Assembly: GCA_000231825.2 (NCBI GenBank) | Contig: JH720314.1 | Span: 186,001-250,000, forward strand | DNA: 64,000 nucleotides | Direction: 5' to 3' | Source of the DNA: Tetrahymena elliotti 4EA | Taxonomy: Eukaryota > Ciliophora > Oligohymenophorea > Hymenostomatida > Tetrahymenidae | Position numbers and translations under genes: made by a program | Notes under the pieces: generated by a model | Told to the model about the DNA's origin: nothing | Databases searched by the model: none | The model's input: the letters and a program-made list of their open reading frames with translations, nothing else | Shown: piece after piece, positions 49,062 to 62,700 of the stretch | Position numbering within the stretch: position 1 is the stretch's first letter | How the letters are laid out: every line of letters starts with the position of its first letter

Positions 49062-52000
49062 ATGAGCCAAGATTATCTCAGTATTTTTGAAGAAATCCTT
49101 CAAAATGTAGAAACTTCTTCATCCATCAAAGAAATTCAATTAAATCTTAATAAATTCTACTCAAAAATATCTTCAAGCGAAACTGGAAATGTAAAATTTT
49201 CATTTATTATGAAATCTATTATTAATAATCTATCTTTTAAAAAGGTGTAATGGCCATTTTTCACAGAAAACTGTATCAGCAAATTATTTAACAGACTATT
49301 TTCTAGTGATAAAGTTTTCAAAAAATTTCAGGATAATATTGAAACTGATATAGAAAATATTTTTATGTTTGATAAACTAGATAAATCTATTTTGTTTAAT
49401 ATATTCTCTGAGTATCTTATCTCTCAAATGAGGAAACAATTAAAAACAATTATGGCTAAAAGAAAGTTTGTTTATCACTTATTTGAAATCCTTTTTTTAA
49501 AAAAATATGACAGTATAAAAGAAGCTATTTTACTTAACCCAGAAGGTGAATTTCGTATATTATTTATCAACAAAATCTTCAGAATTTAGGCTGACTTTTT
49601 TAACTTTTTGGAAGAAAGCCCCTAAGGATTGAATAATTTAGAATATTTTTCTAAGATGATATTCTTGTCGAATAAGTTAGATTAGTAGAGTTGTTACTAT
49701 ATAATTAATAAAATCATAATCATGGGAGAAGTTTAGTTAATAACTTAAATTTTAATAAAAGATATATTAAATACCAAATAAAATTTAGCTAATGTTCAGT
49801 AAACGGTAAAGTAAAAAATGATTAATTTTAATAAGTACTATCTCCTTATAGGAAATATGTTAAGGATGATATCTTAAGAAGTAAAGAATAAATCTCTTTA
49901 ATAAGATTAAGCTGTTTCTATCTTAAAAGACTATTTGCAGTCTCTTGATGAGAATAACATTGTTTGTGTATTATGTGATAGGATTCTATTTAGTTTCTCT
50001 TTCTACAATAGCACATCTAAAATTTTAGCTACTTATTTTTAAAAGCACATGCAATACAGTAATTCAATTTATTAGAATTTAATTTATTAAATATTAAAAA
50101 TATTCAATTAAAATAAAGATAAATTTATGTTTATTAGTTATTTATTTCTTTTAATAACAGGTAATATGGTGAAAATATTTGTAAAATGTTTAGAAGTATG
50201 GAGAAATGATAATTTTATTAGATACAGCCACTAAAAATTGTAGTATTGTAAATAGATTATCTATTTATTTATGTTTTGATCTAATATTTCTAATATTTTA
50301 ATTATATTTTTAAAATGAACAGTTGTAACAAATTTAATTAGAGAACTTATGGATATAATTAATATGAATGATCTGGAAGATCCATCAATTATGACAAACA
50401 TTTAAAAAGGAATCACTTTTAGATTTGAGACATTTGCACATTTTGAATATGTTAGATCATGTTCTCATGTAATTATTTTATTAATTCTCACTTATTTTTT
50501 TTTAATAAAATAAATTTATTATTGACAATTTTTATTAGTGCATATGGAAGGCTTTGGTTAAGAAATTAAAAATTAAAGTGGAAGATTGCATTGACAAGGA
50601 TGAATTAGATTCATTTAATGATTACCCTGATTTTATGGATTTAGATTAAATTGATGATGAAGTTGAATAAGACAACAATTCTATTGATATCAAATCTCGC
50701 TTAAATTAAGAGGAGGAAGAAAAAAAAACTTAAAATGAAAATTAAGCAAAAGAAAATAAGGTAAATGATAATAGCGATAAAGATGATGAAAGTATTGATA
50801 GTGAAGAGGAATCTTTTTATGAAATGAATGTATAGCACACTGTAGATGATCCTCTTATACTTTAACCTCCAAAACATTTGTATGATTGTCTTTTGGGTTT
50901 GAGAAGTGACAATTCTAAGCGTTTTGAACTATCTTTGAAACATTTAAATTTTTTGATCAGGAAAAATGTAGATGATTTAGCTGTTTTATGGGAAGAATTA
51001 ACTAATCAATTATTAAAAATACATTAAGTTGATGTTTGGATTCCATAGTTTGATGAATATAAAAAGAGGGCACTAGTAAGTTTGTGTATCTTTAAGCCTG
51101 AATAAGTTTCTAAGTAAATTTTATTTTTTTATTGCTTTTCTCTACATTTTAATTTTAAATTAGGGTTTTGATTGACAGATTTTTTAGTGCTGATAGTTAT
51201 GTGGGAGATAAGCATTTTTTGATTAGTCTTTTTATAGAATCTGCATAAGAATTAGCTGATAATCCAAAGAAATATATGAGTGATTAGTTTAATGAGTTTG
51301 AGGAGAAGGATGATGGAGCTTTTTACTTCAAGAAAATCTCTACATCCTACTGTAAGATAATTAGAAAATTATAATTTAATAAAAATAAAAAATATTTTTA
51401 GACAAAAAGCCTGAATTAAGTGAAGATATGAAAAAAGCATTAGAAGAAAAGAAAAAAAGAACTGAAGAAAAAAGTAGACGTTGGGGTGAGACAAGAATTA
51501 AATTTGAAGAATAAAATGCAAATAATTTAAAGAAAATGAATAGATCAGAACTTCTTATAATCAACAACAATCCAGATGCTTTATTTATAAATAGACTTAA
51601 CCAGTTAATATAATGTTTTTATTTCCCTTTATTAGTTCCTATAAGAGTTAATCATAAATAGCTAATGAGAAAGGAAGTTTTCTTATTATCAAATGTATTT
51701 GCTTTGATGACTACTTATATTTAGAATGCAAGTAAGATATCTTTTTTATTTTCGGTTTTTAATTAATTTTATTAAATTAAAATTAATTTAAAATTAGGAA
51801 ATTCATTACTTTTTTACACAATGATTGAAGAAGCTCTTGATTATGTTGAAGAATTCAAAGATATTTTTGATCTTAACTTTACTCGTTCTATGCTTTAATG
51901 TATCCTTAAAATATCTATGTTTGTTAAAAAGGATGTTTTAACAAGCTATCCTTTAATTATGAGAAAACTAATATCTGTTAGTCAAATTTTAGCTGGTAAT

Positions 52001-52161
52001 TTAATTAAAACCTACTTAATTCTTATTTAAAATATTTTTTTCAAATTATTTATTTAGAAAGAGGACTTTAAAAGGAATAAGATAATGCTAATAAATATTT
52101 AGTTTCTATGATAGCTAATAATATCTAAAATCTATTTAGCTTTACTGATTTTTAAAATTGA
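49062..52161 (+). CDS. TELO2/Tel2-like PIKK-stabilising protein
   Basis: Tel2 with Tti1/Tti2 forms the TTT co-chaperone complex that stabilises ATM, ATR, mTOR and other PIKKs. The start is ATG 49062 (MSQDYLSIFEEILQN); the stop is TGA 52159-52161; several introns lie between about 50100 and 52060. Helical HEAT-like N-terminal region: RKFVYHLFEILFLKKYDSIK, FFNFLEESPQGLNNLEYFSK. An acidic linker at about 50620-50830 is followed by the conserved C-terminal part: QVDVWIPQFDEYKKRALVSL, RFFSADSYVGDKHFLISLFI, SAQELADNPK, then KSRRWGETRIKF and ALFINRLNQLIQCFYFPLL. These match the Tel2 pattern (R-x2-AL, FFS..YS..QR, ELA, RRWG, then FF.PLL). Overall identity is low, so the assignment rests on order and motifs. 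Confidence 0.65.
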
Positions 52162-53325
52162 CAAATAATGAAGAAAAAATAAAAATATCTGTTATTTTAT
52201 TTATCTCACTAAAAATTATTTTTGTAATATTTGTAAGTGTGTTCTAAAAAAAGAAAAAGATATTATTAAAATTTAGTTTTCATTTTTGTTGACCTATTTA
52301 CAAATCATTTTCTTTAGAAAAATATTAATAAATTATTTTTGAATTTTTCAAACTCTATTTAATTTTTAAAACTAATCAAATTAGAGATAATTGACAAAAA
52401 ATTTTAAAATGTTAATTTAACTAATCTTTTCTTGAAAATAAATTGATTTTACAATTAAAAAAGTGAAAAAGGAATATGATAAAATTTACTTTTTTTGAGA
52501 AATTTATTTTTTTTTAATTATTCTAACAGCAATCATCAAAAATTTGATCTCAAAAATTAAACACTTTTGAGAAAATAAGAAAATGAGAGAAAATAAACTA
52601 AATTTTTTTTTGAAGCTTGATCCTTTCATAAGTTATTTGAATAAGAAATAACTTTGTTTTATAGTTTTTGCAATAAAATTTATTTGCATTTAATGAAAAT
52701 AATTTTTTTGAAATGAAAAAGTATTTTTAAGAAAAATAAGAAAAAATAAGAATATATTCTTTTTTGTTTTTCAAACTGGATTTTTATTTTTTGAATTATT
52801 CGAATTACATAGAACTAACAAAACTTTTATGCCATGAGATTAAAAATTAACTTTTCTGTTGAATATTAAAGGGTGCTATTTTTACAGATATATTAAGTAT
52901 ACCTATAGAGTATAAATATTTGTTTATTTATTGCATTTATCTGAGAAAGACAATTTACTTGTAAACAATCAAAGAGAGCGACAAAAGAAAGTCAATCAAA
53001 TAAAGTTTTTTTGAATGAAAAATTTAAGTAAAAGTAAAAGAAAGTTATTAACAAATTAGAGTTTAACAAATATTTTGTCATAAAACAATCAATCAAAATA
53101 ATTTAAAATATATACTTACAATATCAATTATAAACAAAAATTTATAATTATTTGATACCTACAGTCTGTTAAAAATTTTAAGATAAACTTTAGCAATAAT
53201 TAGAATTTATTTGTTAGAGGCTTATACCATCTTATTCAGTAAACACTTTATAACAATCAGTCATAACAAGATTGATTAGTTGATTAATTAAGCATCCTTT
53301 ACTTAAGGTTAAATTATTTTAAGAA
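52162..53325. other. AT-rich intergenic region
   Basis: 1.16 kb between two plus-strand genes with long A/T runs. No gene is supported; the right part should be the promoter of the LRR-ankyrin gene. Confidence 0.5.
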
Positions 53326-56300
53326 ATGAATAATCTACAAGGGAATATGGGAGGTAGGAGAATTTCTATTAAAACATAAATATCTTCTAATTCTGTTTAA
53401 TAGTCATCAACAACTCCCAAATCAAAAGAAAACTCATAAATCTAGTTGTAAAAATAAGTTTCTATTTCCAATAATACAAATATGGAAGGAGTTATTACAG
53501 AGAGTGATACTTGTATGAACAATTTGTCAAATAACCAATTTATTATTAATTCGAGACATGCAGCTTTTATGCTTGATGAGAATATTTCAAATCCATCTTC
53601 TTAAAATACGATAGCTACTTTTTCAGTGAATATCTTTAATCAGCATTTAAAAGGAGATGGACCTTTTGGTAATGCGATATATAATGGGAACATTTAATAA
53701 TTAAATTTAAGTTAAGTGTCATAAAACATTTAGTAGAATAATGTTTATTCTAACGCATTCAAAGATAAAAGGTTAACTCCAACAATGAGAAAAACAAATA
53801 CTGAAGGAAATTCATTTAATTATGAATCTAATTTCTTTAATTAATAAAAATGGAAAAATGGAATTTTAAAGAAAGGAGATTACGATGATGGAGGGGGAGG
53901 CAATTAATCAAACGACCTTAATTCTTATAGAAATACGGTTAGAGAGTTTGAAAATGCAGAAATTAGCCGAAATTGTATTGATCTTTAACAAATGTAATTA
54001 CAAAGGCTTCCTTAGGTTGTCTAAGAAACAAAGAGCTCTCTTTAAATACTTAATCTCAGCTACAATAATTTTGTCATATTTCCACAAGAATTGTGCCAGT
54101 TTTTACACTTAAAAGTTATGAAGCTTGACTTTAACTATTTAAATGAAATACCAGAGTAAATAGCTTTCTTAAAATATTTAGAAGAGCTTTCTGTGTCCCA
54201 TAATTGTCTCAAGATGCTACCAGGAACATTATAAAATATGCCAAACTTAAGAATACTCAATGTAGGATAAAATAACATCACTTAAATAGGATAAGAAATT
54301 ACAAATATCAAAAAACTAGAGGTTTTATATATTTACAACAATGAATTTACTCATTTACCAGCTAAACTGAGGAATCTAATTCACTTAAAAGAACTCGGAC
54401 TTGATTGGTTTAGATATAACAAACCTCCAATAGATACGTTATTGACTAGACCAGCTTAAAATACTCTTTTTTGTAAGCTTTTTGATCTATGTGCTCAGCA
54501 CTCCTTAAATGCAAAACCAACAATTTCATTTAAAGAATTCATTAAGCATTTTTCTTTATTAGATGGAGCTTTTGATTTTACTAAAGTTGATGCTAGAGGT
54601 CGAACGATAGCTTTTCTTGCTACTGAAAGCGAGGAGCTTGGAGTTTTAAAAGCATTATTTGAAGAAAATAAAGACATTATAAATTAACAAGATAGAGAAG
54701 GTTAAACATTGCTGACTTAAGCTTTGGTAGATAATAAAGTTAGAAGTATTTAATTTCTTCTTGATCATGGTGCTGACCCAAAAAAAGGAGGTGGTCACCT
54801 TGGAAGCTGTCTTCATATGGCTACTAGTAAATTAAACTAAGAATTAGTTTTAAAATTCCTTGCATTAGGTGTAAATCCAAATGCAACAGATTTCGAAGGA
54901 AGCACTCCTTTGCATTTAGCTTTTAGTATTTTCTAAAAAGATCCTCTTGCAGCAAAAGTTATATCAGAGCAGCTACTTTCAAATGGAGCAGATCCAAATA
55001 TTTTAAACAAAGATTTGTGGACTCCAATACATATTGCTGTTAGAAGAAATTAAAAAGATGCGATCAAATATGCTCTATAATATAATGAAAAGCTTAGAGT
55101 AAAACTTCATGCATAATCTCCAAATAACTCTTAAAATAATTAAAACAATCTGTCTTTTATATAAAACGAGGATGATGTTAGTTACTATTAAGACTCACGA
55201 GATTCTTCAAAGAGGGCTCCTTCATATCACATTAAAAAAGATTTTATTGATGAAAATAGTGCCATACATGATACAGATAAGCTCCATCTTGATGCATCTA
55301 CACCTTCAAGATTAACTTACTAAGATAGAAGTAATAACAGCACACCAAATGTTTTTTCGGAAGAAATAAATTTTTAGAACAGAAGCTAGTTTTATCATGA
55401 AGCTACAACAAGTTTTTCAAAAAAATCAGCAGCTTTTATTAATAGACAAGAAGAGGATCTTTCTGATGAAAATGAAGACAGATCTCCAGGTCAAACACAT
55501 AGAACTGCAAATTTCAATAATCAACAATGTCTGAAGATAGCTAAAAATTGTAAAAAGTTATTTAAATTTGATAAAAGAGGAGGTGCTAATAAATGGACAG
55601 TTATGCACTTAGCTGCAAACTAAGGAAACATAGGAATGCTCGAAATTCTATCTGAAGCCAATTCATGCCCATATTCCCTCACTAAATTTAATTAAACTCC
55701 CAGAAAAGTAAACAATTCATTTTTATATTTTAATTTTAATCCTAAACATCAAAACATTAAATAGGTTGCCCTTTAAAGCTTGATTCTTTTTAAAATTTTG
55801 AGAAAATTTGAGAATAGATGGATGCTCAAAAACGTGCTTGGAGAAGAATACTAAAATGAGTTTTCTGCTCGAGATAATGTTGTGGAGAGAAATATATAAA
55901 ATTTGCGTGGATTCATAGCCGAAACAATGAAAAGGAAAGAACATTTTTTGCATGAGTAACTTGATCTGTTTGACGATAAAGAATTTGGTTACGCAATCAA
56001 AGAGAATATGTAAAATAATAAAGCTTAGAACCCTAGGAATAAAGAAAACGGAAACGATTCAGATGAAGATGAAATTTTAGATCCTGAGTTAAGTTTTGAC
56101 AAAGTAGCAAGCACTTTTAAATTTAATGGTTTACTCTCATCTCAAAACTCTTCATAAATCCCTCCAAATAGTGGCACTCTTAAACCTTAGCAATTTGGCA
56201 GCACGATTCGCCAAAACAGTAAAGGATCAGCATAAAAATATAAAGAAGAATCTAACAGTAAAATAAAAAAAGATGATGAAGATGATGATGACGATGATGA

Positions 56301-58623
56301 TTTAATGAATGATATCGATGAATGCGATGAAGATAATGACGATGATATGGATGACTTTGATGAAGAACCAACTAAATCTAAAAACCCAAATAATTTTAAT
56401 GGAGCTTCCAGAAATGTAGTAAAAATAAGCAACAATAATGATGAAAGGTCATGTGTTTTCTTAAAAAATTTACCCAATGCAAATGCTGTTCCAAGTACAA
56501 ATCCCCTATTACAAATGGTATTGAATTTTAGTGAGTTTAAAGGAAATTAGCAGTAAATGAATGCAAGCAAGATTTAAGAAATGGAAGAACAGAGAAAGCT
56601 TCAAGAAAAACAGGAAAACACTCTCACTGTTGATTTTTTTTCTGATATTTAATCATTAGAGTAAGAAAAATTTGGTTTAGAAGTAGAGAGATTAAAAAAT
56701 CATTTCTTATACACAAACACTATTTTTTAAGAATGTCTCAACACCCTTTTCTTATTTTAAGTAATCCACATTAGGCTCACTTATAAGAATATGAAATTTG
56801 TTTGTGAAAAGGGTACTTTACCTAGAAACATTCATATTATGAACGAATTTCTACACTCTAAAATGGGCTAGCAGTTCATAGAAGAATAAAAGTAATTTTT
56901 ACCATCAATCTTAATTTCTTTTTTGCATGAGTTATTAAGTAGAATTTAACCTCTCCCTACATTAGATCTAGATCAAGGTACTGCGTATTCCTAATTTAAT
57001 AAGATAGCTCAAGCAAATAAATCAAATTAATTAGCGAATCTTTTAATTTTGAGAACAAGAGATGCTCTTTGCAACTTAAATTGTTTTGATTTTATAAATG
57101 AATTTTAGCAAAAATGTTTGTACACCTATAATTTTCAAACTCCAAAAGGAGATAAAGATCACATAATGGCCTTTTCCACCAGTGATTTTACGAACACTAC
57201 ATTTCTTGATTATGAAAATATGCAAAGTATGCACTACATAAATAATATAAAACCTATATTCTAAAATAACAATAACTAAGTGGATAACTTTGCTAATAAT
57301 TAATACCACATTGTTGGATCTCCTAATTATTATAATACTATGAAATAGCAAATCAGTTCTCGTTAAAGAAAAAGTAATTCTTAAATCATCGAAAGATAGA
57401 AATAAACTTTTAATGGAAATTCTACTTAAATAAAAAATTCAAAATAAATTAATTAAATTCAAACTTAAATTCCTTCATAAAATCAGAAACAGGTTTTGTA
57501 AGATAAAAATTCTAAAAATATATCTTATCCTCTTGAAAATAGACAACTAAATATGTAAGGCAATAGTTTGATAAATAATGATTAAGATAATAAAAACTAA
57601 AGTTTCTCAATTAATAATTAAACTTAAAAAATAAATACAATGAACTCAAAAGCAAATAAATCTGAAATTTAAGATGGATATGCTGACTATTCTTCTTTCT
57701 CTGATGCTTAGAATGCAACCAATCTAAGTTAGAATAAAAAACAAATTAACTCCTAACAAATTAAGAACAATTATAGTAATAATTACATGTATTTTAGTAA
57801 ATTGTAATAAGAGGAATATAAAACAAGAAATGAAGATTCCATGAGCCCTAAATTTATATAACTGAGTTAAAAAATAGAAGAACCTAAAATGCCAAACGAG
57901 TTAAAAAAGATAGATTTGAATACTTTTTGCAACAACAATAATTAATAATAAATTTAACAAATATAAAAAATAAATTAATCATAAAACTAAGTAACCCCAG
58001 CTAAAACAACTAAAATAACTAATGCTTAGGCTACCCAAAATTTCAAAATAAATTTAGATGATTAAAGCAAACACTTAAATGATTTTAGTAGTATAAAATA
58101 GAACCACTTAACTTAATCATCAACCAATAGCTAATCTTAAACAAAAACAATTACATCAACATCAACTTCTATTTCTAGTTAAGAATAAAATAAATAAAAA
58201 GTTAATATTTAAAATAACTATCATTTTCAACCTGATTTTAACAGCAAAGAGTATCAAATAAATAAAAATAACCTTCCATCAAAGAATTAATCTTAAATAT
58301 AAAGTAATTTCTCATATTAATCTGAGGTTTAATAAAAGTTACCACATTATCCTAACTATGATACAACAAAATCGAATTAAAGCTAATAACTTAAATTCCA
58401 AACCAACAACAGTATCTCATATCAATCAAATAGCTAAAAAATGAGTGATTTATCTCATACACTCTAAGACTATAAATAAAGATTTTACACAACAAAAAGT
58501 GGTGAAGAAAATATTTCAGATGAAGAAGCATATGATGATTCTAAAAAAATATAAACCCAAGAAGCAAGCAAAAAGTATTGCGAATATAAAATGTAATATT
58601 CTCCCTTTTCAAAAAAAGTTTGA
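53326..58623 (+). CDS. Giant leucine-rich repeat plus ankyrin repeat protein, 1746 aa
   Basis: Exons 53326-55707 and 55765-58623 join in phase 0 and total 1747 codons with TGA at 58621-58623. In order: a Ser/Asn-rich N-terminus (about 1-200); leucine-rich repeats (about 205-360), for example LQILNLSYNNFVIFPQEL, LEELSVSHNCLKMLPGTL, LRILNVGQNNITQIGQEI and LEVLYIYNNEFTHLPAKL; and ankyrin repeats (about 430-590), for example DREGQTLLTQALVDNK, GSCLHMATSKLNQELVLKFL, EGSTPLHLAF and WTPIHIAVRRNQKDAIKYAL. A further ankyrin-like unit, GANKWTVMHLAANQGNIGML, lies before the intron. An Asp/Glu-rich hinge is near 56270-56370, then a helical region, and a long Asn/Gln/Ser tail. It is probably a cytosolic scaffold. 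The LRR type is the Ras-suppressor/PIRL-like short form; no kinase or GTPase domain is present. Confidence 0.9.
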
Positions 58624-59780
58624 AATAACGAAAATGATTCTGTTAATACTTTGCTAAATAAATAATAATTAACAAAAAAGAAGATTAATTGAAGTCTTTA
58701 CTCTATTTTAATACTGTATATAATAAATATAATTCATAAGCTAGCTATTTTTAAATAATTTATCTTATCTTCTTTAAATTTATTAAAAAGTAATAAAAGC
58801 TTATCAAATATTTTCATCTCCTAATCATTCTCTTCATATTTATTTTAATAAAAACTTATAATTTAAATATTTTTAATGAAAAGAAAATGTTTTGATTGAA
58901 TTTACATCATGATAACATTTATTCTTATTAAGAAAACATACTATTAAGTTTATTAAATTTAAATAATTTTTAGTTAATTTTAAAACTGCATCATTTAACT
59001 TTTTTATATTATTTTGAAAAGAATCGATATTCTATCATCGTAGTTAACCTAGTTTGATCGATCAACAATCTTTAAAACAAAAGTAATCTCACTATCTAAA
59101 AATTGGCAAAAATTATTGTAATTAAAATTATGGATTTATTTAAAAAAGAAATTAAAACGGTGTTGATAAAATGTGATTAGTGGAAATAGTAAATAAGTTT
59201 GTAATCTTAAAGTAAAAAATGATATCTCTTAATTAGATAAATTGATAAATCAAAAATAATTTACAAAAAGTAAATGTAATATATAAGTATATAATTTATA
59301 AAATTAAATAGAATGTAAATAAGTAAACTAGGTTTATTGGTATTATGCGACAAAGCTGATAAATCTTTAAATAATTTTTAGATTCATAATCTTTATTTAT
59401 CTATCAAAGAATTTCAGTAAATTTTTGGTTATGATTATTGATTTATTTATGTATGTATTGATTGATAATTGATATATTTTATCAATGAATTAAGAGGTAT
59501 TTATTGTGGTTTTCTTTTATAAAAAAAGAGGGATTTGTATTAAAATAAATTTAAATAGAAATACACTTCTCAGCAACTTACTAACTAATTAACAAAGCAA
59601 CTAATATTAATAGGTAGGTCTCTTATATTTTGTAGTTGTATGTAAATTTTTCCATTATAAAAAGGAGATTTTAATTAAGCATATTCTTGAAATTTAAGAG
59701 ATAAAGAACATTTTACTATAAATTATTAATTTTTTGAAATAAAGTTTTTAAATTATCATAATGAATTGATAGTTTGTTTA
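58624..59780. other. Convergent AT-rich intergenic region
   Basis: 1.16 kb between two stop codons. AT-rich DNA with no supported feature. Confidence 0.5.
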
Positions 59781-62700
59781 TCAGATGTTATCAAGATTTT
59801 ATTGGCCAAGGTTTTTTTAAGAAGGGAAATTTTTTTGATGAAAACATTCACCTAATGATAATCTATTATCTCCACCATGATTAGAAATGATTTACCTGAA
59901 TTTTGCGTCTGTGTTGAATTTAAAAGGATTATTAATTGGTTCTTTGGTCACATTTTAGTTAAAGCTCAACCTGAAGTCATCTATACTTTTTTATCCACTA
60001 TCTAAGTTGTTATTGTGATATTTATTGAAGGGATTAGCTTCTTTGTTTTTAGGCATTGAATTAAAAAATGGAGTGGATTATAAATTCTAACTACTATCAA
60101 TTGGGAAATTATTTTAGTGATTATTATTATTATTATTTCGAGAAGAAGACAATGGCTGGAATATGCTTCCTCTATTTGAAATTATTTCCTTATCAATATT
60201 ACTAAATGAATTTAAATTTTATGTATTGAAGCCTTTAGTATCCTATTAATAATTATTGAAATTCTTGTTGTTATCAAGCTTTTAAGTCATCATGTATTAC
60301 TAATTATCACTATTAAAGTTTCTAATCATAGCTTCTCCCTAGTTATCAGTATTTTTCGACACTAGATTATTTGAGTGAGAAAAATTATTATTGTTGTTGC
60401 CGTTATTATTTTATGAGCTTTATATTTAATTACTGTTTTGATATTAGTTGTTAATTGTGTTTATTTATTTATTGTTGCTAGATGTATTGACAAGCTATGG
60501 AATAGCTCCAAAAATACTTTATGTACTAAAGATGTTTTTATTCTATGAACTATTCATATTCTTAACATTGTTGTTAAATTATTAATCAGCAGAATAAACC
60601 TATTTTGAAAATATATTTGATGGGAGTTGATCATTTTGGAGAAAGGTATCATCTAGATTGTTGAGACCTTAGTTGATAGTTTAATTATTAGTGATGTTTT
60701 ATTTTTAAAATAAATTTTGTATTTAATTAACTTAATTTTAATTGCTATTATTGCTCATCAAGTTTTGAGATCTTTAGAAACTTTTTTATTGATTTAATTA
60801 CTAACCATTCTTTTAATTTTACATAATAGTTTATTGTTATTAATTTTAGTTAGTCATTAATTTATTTTATTGTGAACTTTAAGAAGAAAATGGATTCGAA
60901 AATTAGATGTTAGAATGCCATTACTTATTTTGTTACTATTATGGCTGTTGTTGCTATTACGGTTGATGCTATTGTAGTTATTACTATTGCTGTTATTATT
61001 ATTATTATTGTTAAGATGTTTGTAAAGATGATCCACCAGAAGATTGCAGCCCAGAGCTCTTTTTAGTTAAAGTTTGAAAATCAATAGGATGTTGAAGTAA
61101 ATTATTATTATTGTTGATATTACTACCTATGTTATTAACAGTACTATTACTGTTATTTGGATTATTATTGTTAGCGCTTTTAAAAGGAGCTACAGAAGGA
61201 TAATCTTAGTAATTTTATACTTTAAGAGGCTAGTCATGTAAGCTATTGACATTCAAGTTAGAACTAGAGCTGATATTTTTCTAAATAGAGTATTATTTTG
61301 ATTAATTTTACTGGATATTACTGCTAATGGATTGTAAAGAAGGCTGAGTAAATTTTGCACTTCTTTGAGTTTAGTTAAATTGGGGATTAGCTTTATTTAC
61401 TGATGTAGAGTAACTCTTACTTTCTAAATTTATTTTTGAAGTTGGACCGTTTTAAGAGAATGAAAGATTTATTGGTTCTTAATTAGGTTAATTTAAATTA
61501 TTTTTTTAAAAGTTATTTCTCTAATTGATATAATTATTTTATGCATAATTTAAAGAAGTTTATTATATTACTGATGAAATCTAATTGTTTAAGTTTGACG
61601 CCTTAGAATTATTTAAATCAGGCTATACTTTATTTTATGAATTTTAAGTTTAAATTTAAGTTGAAAATTGGTTGTTATCCTCTAAAACATCTAAATCAAG
61701 ACAATTATTAGGAGTGACGAATGAATTTTTCAATAAATTTTTGTTAGAATCTTAGCCATTATTTACTGCTTGAAGATTACTTGTAAAATTTTTTGGATCC
61801 CCTAAACTTACAAAACTCTGATCATTTTTGAAATTTACGGTTTGAGTTTTTATTTATGTTTATGTTTATAATTATTATATTGCCTATTATGGCTATGACT
61901 ACTAGAAGGTATTAAAAGGAGGAATGCTCATATTTGATTAAAGTACATTTGGAAATTCTACCTTATCTAAAGATGTCACTTTAAAAGGTACTATTTTTAC
62001 AGGTGTTATTTCTGTAGCCTATTATATTGGTTATGTATTAATTAATTCTTGAATTGGATTTGTATTTTAATTCATGTTATTCTTTTTTATTGGAGCTTTG
62101 TACCTATTTGTTTTTATAATATTTAAAATTTAAAACATAAAAAAAATGAATTAGTGAATGAATTACAGATCTTCATAGTTATTTCCATTTTGCAAGAATT
62201 CTTGAACTTATGCTAATTTCTCTTGAGAGTTAGGAATCAACGCATTTTACTTTATTTTAAAAAATAAATTTAAAACCAAATTATTTTATATTTTTCATAT
62301 CAAGAACAATTAAAAGTAATTTTATTGAAGTTAGAAACTTAAATTTAAATGATTACATCTATGATAATGTCTGGGTTCTATATATCAAATTTAGATAATT
62401 GCCTATTGAAATAGTCCCTTTTATTTATTTTTTAATCTGTAATATTGTTCTCTAGTTCTTTAAATGCTTTTTCTAGTCCACCTTCGAGACCGATTAGCTT
62501 CCTTTTTAACTTTATTTGAAAAAATGGCTTTAATATCATTTTTGAACTATTTTAAAATTGTTACTATCTGATCTTATGTTGATTGACTTAGTTCATTCTG
62601 AATACTGTTTTATGATTTTAGCTATTTTAAAGTTTGATTTGCAGGGTTTTTAATAATAATATCATCTATTATTTTGCACATGGTATCGGGTTTCATATCT

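Noticed and set aside
53885..55315. Several short plus-strand frames starting at internal ATGs
   Set aside because: They are other-phase shadows of the LRR-ankyrin gene once TAA/TAG are read as Gln.
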